From Lingula anatina (taxonomy: Eukaryota > Brachiopoda > Lingulata > Lingulida > Lingulidae): a stretch of 64,000 nucleotides of DNA. A program made the position numbers and the translations under genes. Below the pieces are notes generated by a model that ran no database searches, was not told the DNA's origin, and saw only the letters and a program-made list of their open reading frames with translations. Within the stretch, counting starts at the first letter, position 1. Every line of letters starts with the position of its first letter. Positions 25,401 to 37,400 of the stretch are shown here, in pieces. The stretch lies in contig NW_019775755.1 of assembly GCF_001039355.2 (NCBI RefSeq), positions 121,125 to 185,124 on the forward strand, read 5' to 3'.

Positions 25401-28400
25401 TCATTTGGAAGCCTCTCAGATCAGACAGTTTTTGAATTAAACAAAGTCCTCTATGACTAATACATTGACTGACCAACTTCTCTAAGCAAACAAATTGAAA
25501 TTCCAATAAAGTCATTTCTTGAGACAAGTGCCACATTTTCACAGGGTAATAAGCTAATCAATAATAATCATCATTCTCAGATGTCCTGGCCAATATAAAT
25601 ATAATAGCTTCAATTTAAAACAGATAATGAATCTATGCTATCACCTAAAAATACCAGATACTTTATGATGATTATAAATAACCAGAGATCTTTATATGCC
25701 CCTATGAAATGCACATTACATATATTGGCTGTCCATTAGTTAATCAAAGATAGGAATTTATTTAACCAATAAATTTATAAAGATATAAGAATCAGAAACA
25801 TTTTTTTTTCTCTCGAGCTATCTGTACTACAGTAAACAACTGAACATAATGAAGTGTTTATGAGTTAACCTAAAGAGTAGAATTAAAATTTTATGTTGCA
25901 CAGGGATAAAAATTACTTTAAATCATTTACTATCCTTAAAAGAGATAAGTCTTGCTTTGCTTGGTAAAAATCATAACAAAAGAATTAGCTGGATGGGTGG
26001 GATCCCCTAAATTCTGTTTCATTGTTTTTTTCCATTCTGTCTTTTATGATACCATCCAGTTGGAGGAGATCTAAAGAAGAGGTATTGATACCATCATAGA
26101 GTTCTTTCCTTTCCCTTGAACAGAGCCCTGTCATGCCAGGTGCTAATACTAAAGGTTAAAATGCTATCAATTACACACTTATAGTGCCATAAGTAATTGT
26201 TGTTATAGATAAACATATATTGATCTTATGAAATATAAATAAATATGTATCACCTTTCGTAAAACTTTTTATTTCTTTTAAAATTCTACTGTTCAAAAAC
26301 TTTGTAAATATGAAATTACCCTTGTGTGCTACTTGTAAAAACAGCAAAGTAATTGTGAGACGATGAATAAGCTGACATAACAGTTGTGGAAATATCTTTC
26401 ATCAAAATTCATAAAATAAAGCTCATTTATAGATTTGATGACATGGCACACTTTTTTAAAACTTCAATATACCACACAGAGAACTATCTGTATTTGTACT
26501 TGAAACACCAATTTCTTAAGCACCACTTTCCACAGACATCTTTTTACATCATCAGATAATATAAGACTTAACTGTAAAACACAAGATGACATTCTCTGAG
26601 TAGGTGTGTATTAAAGAGGGATGTTTTAACATGACTCCAAATCGATATGTTCATACTATTAGCTTCCTTAGCAACAGGAAAGTAAATACTTTTCTCATGC
26701 AACACTCTCATATGTTTCCTGTATTTTGTGAATTGGCAGACAACATCCTGTCACTGCTGATGCTGATGCATGAGTCATTAGGGGGTCATTTCACTAAAAA
26801 ATGAAGATTTGAGTCACATTTTTTGTGGAATGACACTAGGGAATTCTGGTTTAACAAACAATAAAGCTGTACAATTCCAACGACCACCTACAAGCATCAC
26901 TGCGGAATGGCGTATGAATACCCCCTCATTGTGGCAGGAGTATTCACTACTGTATGTGAGAATATGAAAACTTGATCCATTTAAGCAGAATATGAAATAT
27001 GGATATAATTCATACTTAAATACACGTTGAAGAAAATAGTTTAGTGCTGAATGACTGGACTGTATAATTTCTGTATTTATATATATATATTTTTTTGCCA
27101 CTTAAGGAATTAAGAATCATTGCCACCAATTTTGGGTCAAATCCTTAATTTCATCATTCTACTGGAAGTGATCTAATGATTCTGAAAGAAGGCCATATGG
27201 AACTTATGGCACTGATCCAAACTTCCTAGTACATAAAGCTTCATTAGCACTCCAAGTTGCTGTAGGTATGCCAACCAATAAAACACATTCAATGTTCAGT
27301 GCTTTAAAGCTGACATCACAATTACAACATCCATCTCAGCAGTGAAAATTGAAATCTGTATGGTTAGCTCATGGACTAGGCCAAATTCTTGGTATTAGAT
27401 ATATAAATTAAGAGCTGGTTTGTCAGAATGAATGCGATATCCAGCTGAAGTTGAGCTTGGAATGTTAACCATGAGAAGCATTGAGTACCTAGGTCTCTGC
27501 ACTGCATTGTCCGCAATCTCAAGTAATGGTCCAATTTATTAAAATGAATAAGCCATTTGCCAGCTATAGATCCCTCCATGTGCAACCATTCCCATCAACA
27601 CTTTTACCCCAAGTAATAAACTGAATACTAAAAAAGGAATCTATTTGGCAAATGTAAAGATGATATGTACTTCATCATTGCTCTCTCTTTTTTTTTTAAA
27701 TACAACAAGTGATACAAATAATTACTTAGATTTTTCTAAATATCTGCAGGTAAGCATTTTAAAAAATTCAATTGCCTTAATGTAGAATGTACACATTATC
27801 TAGACTTATTTCAAATCCTGTGTGGATTGCAAGGACATATATTGGAGAGTGAGAATTGATCTCAATCCACAGAACACATGCATATCTCATCCACTGAAAG
27901 GACATTGAGGGGTGAACATTCTTCTTCAGTTCTGGAACCTACCCATCTTAATTTTACCGTAGACTTACAGTTGTAAAATAGCAAAACTACACACACACAC
28001 ACATTAATATGTTAAGATCTGTCTAGAGAATGTATGTCCTGTATAAAGACCAAGGTTGACTTCAGAACAACCTGAATGTATTGAATCTGTCCTTAAGAAA
28101 GCTCTATGAATCTTATACCCAAGTTTTAGTTATCAGTATGCCCCACAATGTGTACATGAAAATTGAAGAATTGCTCAAAAATTTTTTCATGCATTAGACA
28201 TGTATGGGAATGCGTTTGACAGCTGCAGCGGCTTTATAAGATTCACTCTTTTCTTTTTTTAAATATCTGTGTTATGCAATGAAACTCAGATTAAGTTTTT
28301 GGAAGAGTCATGAGGAAGACTCATGGCTTAGTGAGCAAGGTACAACTAATACAGCTCCGTATTCTGGATGCATATAAATGAATTGGCAGAAATTGTAACA

Positions 28401-31400
28401 CTTTTAGCAAATAGAATTTTAATAACTGGAAATCGAAGAGAGCACATACATTCAACAAATAAAAATTAAAAATATAGATTCAAGGACATAAAGGCAAGAT
28501 ATTATGGTGAAATGATAAAAAAATCATCTCATGTCTGTCTTAAAAGAAATAATGCTTTTCAAGTTTTCTTTACTCTTTTGGTTCTATGACAAATCCAGTT
28601 CATTTAACACTAGTGAAACAAAAATATGGTTTGACGCTTGGGGGGAGAACAGAAAAAATTCTTATGTAAAAATAATCCCATCATGTTGCTTTTTACCAGA
28701 TAAAGCCACTAAGATAACTTTAAGTACAACATTCAACTGATCGTACTTGCATTTCTCTACAAGCTTCTCAGTCCCAAAATGATTCATACATAAAATCCAT
28801 ATATCAGTCTAAACTAAAAATCTCTTAGAATAGAACCTCAGTGACCTGCCTAAGGCTGCCCGTATTATGGTTTTTAGCATTAAAGAGTTTCATATTGTTG
28901 CTTACGTACCTGCTTTTTCCTCTTTATCATCATTGAATCCAAACACTGAAGAACAATCGGAATGTGAGCATTGGTCTGTGCTAAAATAAAATATTATAAT
29001 ACTGTTACAGATATCATGAAATACTGGGAACTACATTCATTACAATGCCTTTCCCAGTGTACAAGATGCATCAGTTTGTTAATGAGTTATGGTATTAGAC
29101 ATCCAAAATCATTTGTGAACAAACTGGTAACATTTAAAAAAAAAATCAAAATTTTTTAAAAACTTTTATGATGAAATGTCTGAACACTCATAAGTTTTAC
29201 AAAATGGAACTACTGATTTTAATGTTTTATTTTCTTACCAGCATTGATACTGAGCAGTGTTTTGTAGAGGTGCCTGTAAAAATTGAGAGGGTCAATATTC
29301 AGCGCTGATCCTTGCCCAGAGAGGATAGTGAAGGCAGTCTGGATACAGAGGAGCGATTCTCTTCGGCCAAGTTCCTAGTAAATCAATCATTAAAGTACCA
29401 TTGTTACAGTAAGGACAAACACTCTAACTCTGCAAGAGAATGTGTACAGACATCTTTTTTTCTACTTACATTTTTTAACCAGTGTCAAGGAACATACATG
29501 ACAGTGACACACATAAGCCTATATTAATAAAGGGCAATTCATAAAAGTAAAATCTATTCCTGCTATTAAAGAATATAACAATGAATTGGAAAACAACTTA
29601 ACATAAGGAATAGAACAACAGCAAATGATAAAAATTACCTCTGATTCCACCAATGCATTAAGGACATTAAATAAATCACTGAAGAACTCCACATTTATCA
29701 AGTGGGCATATCTGCAATAAAAAATAAAATATGATATAATATTATCACCTACATCAAAGATTTTATGTTGACTACTTCAAGATCTTTGAACTGTTAGCCA
29801 CATCCCACCTGTATGCTAAGCCTGTCCAAATATGGTTTATTAATCCCATCATGTTGATTTTCGAACTCGGCTTTAAAGAAATTCAAAGATTTATTGAAGA
29901 GTTATAGTGACTACATGACTGTACACAAACACATACATACATACACATTAACATCACTTGGTTTCAAAATATCCCTATACATGTGATAACTACTTAAAGA
30001 CCATTGTCTTTTACAAGACAAAATAAACTTTTGATTCAATTTTAGGATGTAATAATATAATTTTTTCATAGCCCAATTGATTAGATTAAAGGAAATGTTT
30101 TTTTGGAATTCATCAAAATTAGACCAATTGTGTTAGAGAAGACACAGAACAATAACATTGCAAATAAGATAAAAGTATGGCAGATAAACAGAGTAATAAG
30201 CAATTATACAAACTTACTTTCTGTATATAAAAATAATAAAGAATCTCTGCAACAGAATCAGAGATAAGTCTCTATTAGACACAGGTGTGTTTGGTTATAC
30301 TTACTTGGCTAGGCCTTCTAACACCGAGGACAGTAGCACTGAATTTCTTGCTGTCTTCAAAATACGGAAGTAGACTAAAAACAATGTCTGAACGATGTCT
30401 GTGAACTACAAAAGGAAACATTTTATAAATAAACCACCAAGTGCAATGCAAAACAACTTATGAATTATTATTTTCTTTCTTTATTCAGACAAAATATATC
30501 AATCACATCATAATATTGCATTTTAATCAAAATTTTAAAAAATATTAAATATTTAAATACCCTTACAAACCTATGACCAGACATGAACACTTAGAAAAAT
30601 GAACATACAAGAGCTATATGAGTTCATTTAAAATACCAGATGGTGTAAATGGGCTGCCATGGCATATCCCCTCACTTCCACACATTTTAAAGAATAGCTC
30701 GGCCTTAGAAACCCTGTTTCCTTGATAATTATGATACTGCATAAAACTATTGAAAGTTAACTTCATAATAACATCTGAAGAAATATGCTTCCATGTATGG
30801 CTTTAAAATATCTCTGAAAAATTACTTTATGTAAGATAATAGTATCATCCACCCCCAGGGGGAGCCCCACTCACTAAATTCTGAGGTGTCCATCAATGAT
30901 TAAAGGTCTATCAATCCATTCAAGTTTCAAGCAGTGTGAAAAATTATAATCATCTCTCACCTGCAAGGACAGCCCTACCCCCAGGCCCATTAAAATTCAG
31001 AAGGTCTATCAATCCTTAAAGTTTCGTATGTGAAAATAGCTTCACCCTGGGGAGGGGGGGGGAGGTGAGAGAGACTAACAAGTCATCATCAAGACTGAGG
31101 TAATTCAGTTGTGGCCAAGTCTGGCAGAGCGAATAGACGGAATGGTCAACACGTATGTAAACTATCTGGATCTATCAAAATGAAACCTTTTTGAACCTCA
31201 AGGTTTCACGTTCCTCACTCTAATGGTCTAGGAGATCGCAGAGATTACCATGTGAAGAAATGAAAATAAGCCAACCCAACTCCAAGGATAGCCCAATCAT
31301 GTTAAAATGCAGTTTTGAATACACAGTAAGTTCTCATTTCTGTTTAAGACAAGTCACTGTTGTCTGCAGTTACTATAAGCCTTTGTCTGAGAATATGAAA

Positions 31401-34400
31401 GACTAGACTCCAAAACCCCACTTTAACCACAAATGTCAGGCACCAAGACTAAATAATAACATTTTACTTTAGTTTCAAAAGTTGATCTATGAGACTCCTA
31501 TAAGAAATTCTTTCTGGAGTTTGACATTTCCAATAATTTCAGTTAGTAAATTAAACATACCAAATCATACACAAAATGCTGAATGTCATGAATATCACCC
31601 ATATTCTCCCAAGCCCACTGCACTTAAAGCTGTCAGACAGATTTAATGTCACTGTAATACCACTTTCACAAGGGACCTCCATTTCCAAATACAATTACAC
31701 TTGTATTGTCCACAATTTTACTAACAGACCCCATTTGGGACAATTCAAATCCAGCTTATGTTATATAATATTTTGCTGATGACCAATAACATCTGCACAA
31801 CACACCATGTCATCTGCATACAGCAAAAATATTTGGTGGACCTTTATTAACATATATCGTCTTTTAAGATCTAACAATAGATACAAAGTGCCAAAATTTA
31901 AGACCGACAGATTCCGATGCTCTTTTATTCCATATGCACTTTTAAATTTCCAATAGTATTATGCTGTCTTTTATCCTAAGTACAATAATTTTAAAGTTCA
32001 GTTAGCAGTCTAAGTACAATAATTTTAAAGTTCAGTTAGCAGTCTTTTAACTCAGTTTTATTCATGCAAATATTCATTTTATTATCATTATAATTTTTTT
32101 TATTTTAAATTTAATTTTTTTTTTTTTTTTAACTTTCTATGTACAACTTCAACCCACTGGGTTGCAATCTTAATAAATTATTATTATTATTATTATTAGT
32201 ATCCATTATTAAAATTATTATTATTTCTGGAGAGGCAGACCAATGGACCATCTAACAGACTGACCAACTGGTTATTTCCCCTTTATATTTGTTAAAGCAT
32301 GTATGAAACTGACAAAAAAACTTCCAAACTCACTGTTCTTGCTCTCTTCTTCTTGTCCACTGTGGCCTGAGCTTCCTGTAACTCTTTTTCAAGAACTTCC
32401 ATCTGCTTGTTTCTCTGTATTTTCATAATGAAAAGAAAGTGATTACATTAATAGATCTGATCATCCAAAAACTCTAAACACTGAAAAATTAAAGGTATTT
32501 AGTGCACTAGGCAAGCACTAGAAATACCAATCAGTGATTTTGAATGTTTAAATGAACTGACAAAATCCAAAGCACTGCTTTATATATACATACATATGTA
32601 TATGCAGAACAAATTGTAATGGGTTGAGGTCAAAATCGAAGAAAGATCACCCAATCATGGCTTGTGATCAGACAATTTTGTGATGTATTGTAATTTATGT
32701 GGAGAATATGTTTTTATTCTTCTTCTGAAGTATTTTAATCACTAAATTGATTGTAATGAAACATCAAAATGAACTCTATGCAGTGTGTAGTATTACTGCA
32801 TGTGAGGCTTCCTGGTGAAATTAAATTGTGATACAATTTTTGAACGTGTTAAGCACATGAAGGGTGATGTATATATTCTGCAAGGTATGCGATACAAGTT
32901 CATATCAGACACCTTCAAGTAGTTTGGACACTTATATCAGACAATTGATGATACTTCTGCCTTGTTAAGCATTAAATAAATTACAAAAATATCAGATGTT
33001 TGTGTGTGTGTGTGTTTATATATGTGCGATATTCCTTATACAGTGACTAACCATCTTACCTTTCTCTCTTTCCTCGACATAGTTTGCATCTTTTGTTTTT
33101 TAGTCATTTTTTTATCTTCTTTTTCTTCTTCTTTATTTATTATATCACTTTCTTTTATCTTGAGGGAAAGACACGTCTCCAATACCTAATAAAGAATTCA
33201 CAAGAATATTGATATTGATAACATGAAAAAAAATGCATTAACTGTAATTTAATCTGACTTCTGGTTTTCATGTTTTAGCAATCAACATATATCATGATCT
33301 TATATCTATGATTTTTCGTAATCAATATATATTATGATCTTATATCTATGAGTTTTAGGTCCAACATAACCTCATATTGACCAGTGATGTCACTGCTGAC
33401 TCTTAAAACCAATAAAAGAAATGGTGTTGGATAATGGTGATGCTGAAACTTTAGATATAATCTAGGATGACAGTGACATTCAGGTATTAAATTATGCAAT
33501 AAACTAGAACAAGAGCTTTCGACCAAAATGTTACTTTGGAGTTTGGTGAAAATTTAATTGCCAAATTGGTATAAAATAAGGGTGTTTTAGTCCTAAGGAC
33601 TTGTTGTTTGGGAGGGATTTGATGACAACATTTAGTTACTCAGTTATTTGGATTTTTGTTAGTGATGTGTTGCTGTAGTTTTGGTAGATTCCCAAGTAGA
33701 GAAGTGCAAGAGCGAATTGGCTTCGAGTTTGATTTTTACAGCCAGCAAGTTCAACAGAGTACTCTCAAAAGGCTGCATGTTGGTTAGCATTGTGAATTCT
33801 TGCAATTATGCTAAAGTTTTCTTTTCTCAGACTGGTCAGATAATCAGCTTTTATGTCATTGTACAATATTATATTTGATGATGAAGTTTTTGGTCAATAT
33901 TGGTCAATATCATGTTTTATAAGACCTCAAATTCACAGATGTAAGATCATAATCTATGCTAATAATATAATAATTGGGATGATAGGAGGAATATTCTGAA
34001 CAAAACTAAATAGATTAGTAAAATATTTTCACAAACCTTTTTATTTGACTCATGTTTAGTTCCACAATTAAGCATAGAGATACTGACCACTTGACTAAGA
34101 AATGCTTTGTACTTTAATTTTCATGATGCCCATAGCTACCATGAACAAATCAATAATACATAATGTTTTTCTTCTTATCATTTTTGTATTCTCTATCCTA
34201 CCTTAGGTTGGACATGTTCTCCCTTTGACTTAACCATCCTGTTAATGTGCTGGACAATCTAAAATGCAAAAAAAACAAAGGGTCGCTATAATGGAACACA
34301 GGGGCATGAAAAAATGAGTTCACAAAATGAATGAATTACCATACTGCATGTGGATTTATACAAGCATATATTCAGGATGTGCCTCAGTATCTGTAGTGAA

Positions 34401-37400
34401 AACAAGGCACTGTTTCACACACAAAGACAAGTTTTAATTTGGTCTTAATTTCAGGACTAAACCTGCTAGTCTTATTTCCTTGACTATCACATGTGAAAGT
34501 CAAAGAAAAAGAGAAAAATGGGCTTATTACACAGACTAGATTTTCAGAGCTCACTTGATTTAACCAATATAATTTGATCAGGAATCAAAAAAGGGTAGTC
34601 TTTAAGGGGCTGTTTCATGAATAAAAACTTCTTTTATTCATCAAAATGACATCAAAGTGAAAAGTTTTGACATTTTGATATTTTTGATTTTTTTATGCTA
34701 GAACTGTAAATAAAGTTGTTATGCATTGTCAACTCTGAATAGATCTGAGGTAAGTGCTAATTAATCAGAGCCTGTTTTAAGTGAGGAAGTGAGGAAAAGA
34801 TAAAACATTGTTACATTTACCTCAAGTGTTATTTCTCCCAGTTTGTCTGATTTAAAAATCTTTTCAACACATTCACAAACATGGTCAGAGAGCTGAAATG
34901 TGCAAATAAGTAAATGAAATAATAATTCAATTAGTGAATAAATTTATTCAAAACAACTAGACATCAAATATGGCAGATGTGCACACATTAAAATAAATCA
35001 AAGAAACAGAATAAATTTATCGGTTAATAGGAAGTCTTATTAAACTTCTATTATATAATAGTGGAAATCATCTGAAATAACTTTTAAAACAAGGCTATTG
35101 CCACAGCGTGATGCCATAAGAGAGTAGAAAGCATGTGAGAATCCACTTGAGGTGGGACTTACTTACTGTACTGCATAAGGATTTTGAGCTTAAAGGTATA
35201 CTTTTAAGTGTTTGAAAATTCCCTGTAGTAATATTTTCTATGTTTACATATCCTGCAATGCAACTAATCTTTCCCAATTTCCAAAAAAAAAAACCTTGAA
35301 AACTTTAAAACTCCTCAAACAAAAGAACCTGACAGCAATAGTTCCTTTTGAAATGTACAGGAAATTTAAAGTACTGGCCAGTCATTTAGAATGATATTAA
35401 TAAGTTAAAAATGGAAAAAAAAACATCTGATCCAAGTGCAGGGACAGGATAAGCAATGGTTTTGAGAAATGGAAAAAATTATTTTATTTCCAAAGAAAAT
35501 TCATATTAATTTGCTGTTCAATCTCAAATTAAGTAGCTTTAAGAGAAAAAAATATTTGTAGGGAAATTTTGTTCGCTAAATTTAATGCTGCACTGGCAGT
35601 CTGCCATTTTTCAGCCTTGATGCCTCACCTTGACATTCTTGTGGTTCATGAATGGCACTACCACTGTCACAAGATTGCTTCTAAAGTTGAAGTTTTGATG
35701 TGTCACCAGCAAATCACACATACAATGAACTGACAGCTCTCGTAGCACCTAAAGCAATGTATTTTGTTTATGTTAAAATAAATACTCTTAATCACCTTCA
35801 CATTCTCAAAAATCTATATGTACGTAAATTTAAAGTCTAGTTCTACACTGAGGCAAAACATAAAAAAACATTTTCCTTTGTGTAGTTTATTTTAGAATAC
35901 TGATGCCAATAATCCATGTTTGAGGTACATAAATATTTTTATTTCTCTTGCTCACAGATCATTATTTTAAATTAATTCATTAAAATGAACAACTGCCTCG
36001 GCAACATAATGAATATCTTAACAAACTGATGTTAACATGATTCAACCTTCATTGTCTCTTGTAAAAAAAAAAAACAACAACAACAAACCTTTGCTGCCTC
36101 TTGTGGAAAGGCATTCCTTTCTTTGATATATTTTGCTTTTTTCTTGGTTGGTTTGGCATTCACTCCTGTTGACATTCTTTCCAAGAACTGGAGATAAAGC
36201 TTGTAGTTGTGAATTAGACTTTCTTCAAAGTCCCTGATTTTTTTGGTTTCCAGTTTCATCTGCAAGGAGGGATAAACATACAGTTTAATAAAAGAATACA
36301 ATTTCCAATCACATTAAGATAGTAACTTCAACTTATTTATGTATTACAGAAAAATAACAGACATCAGACTATTGTAAAGAGACATGTTTTGAAGCAAAAT
36401 TTTGATGTGCAGGCCTGGAGATAATTGCTGATTATTCACATATCCAAAATCCATTTATCATTTGGGCTTTTAATGCCAGTAGTAAAACTACACATCATGG
36501 AAGGTACACATACAGACATTAAACAAAGAAAGTAACATAAACAGAGTGAATGAGATGTTTCTGCAAGACAGACGGCAAAATAATTTTTTTAATTAAAAAA
36601 TTACTTTAGCAATGTTTTTGCTAGGTTCACTTTTTTCACCATCAATACAAGTGACTGTTTCAGCACAATTTTTTTATCTATTTATTTGCAACCTACTGAA
36701 AATAAAAATGGTCTTCCTGAATGGTACTGGTTGAAATACTTATATAATTCCTATATATGTATTGGATGTCATACAAAATGACACAGTGCAGTGTTTTTGA
36801 AAAAAAAAAAAATTGACAAAGATGGCTGCACAGCTGATGCATTCAATTCATCATAGTTTGCAGCAGTTTGTATTCTACACACAGATATCAACAAAAATGC
36901 AGTAATGACATAAATGTTGTAAGAACTTGACAAATCAAAGTAACCAAAGTGTCCAACACTTAGCTTGGATATTTAAGTGATATTTCACCAAGTCACCATG
37001 TCAGATGCTAAATTTAGTAGTTGGACACAATGCTAAATGGCCTAGCACTTTGTCCTGCGTAATATCCAAAAGTAAGTAAACAACAACTAGCTACCTGATA
37101 AAAATGACAATATCATAACTCACAAGGTGTATTCAAATCCATTTTACACCAAACTGAAGTTTTTTTTACACCAAATTAAGTAAAATCAGACTGCTTAAAA
37201 CATTATTTGATCTTTTCTACTACAACAATGATCTTCAAAATGAATAACATCCCTTGTATTTTATTCATCCAGATTAATAATTGATTTAAACAACAATGCA
37301 AGAATTACTTACTGACTGCTCTTTTTCTTTATCTGTAGGAGGCCTGATTCTGTAGCCAGGAATAATATCCTTGAACACCTCTAGCAGTGACAGCATGGCC

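Larger units (their letters stand above)
22722..28909 (-). other. NOC3L intron 15 (6.2 kb)
   Basis: The largest intron of the gene. It holds the LINE fragment at 24595-24730, the TCTA/TCTG repeat and an assembly gap. No exon with the right phase and similarity is missing from the protein here. Confidence 0.85.
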
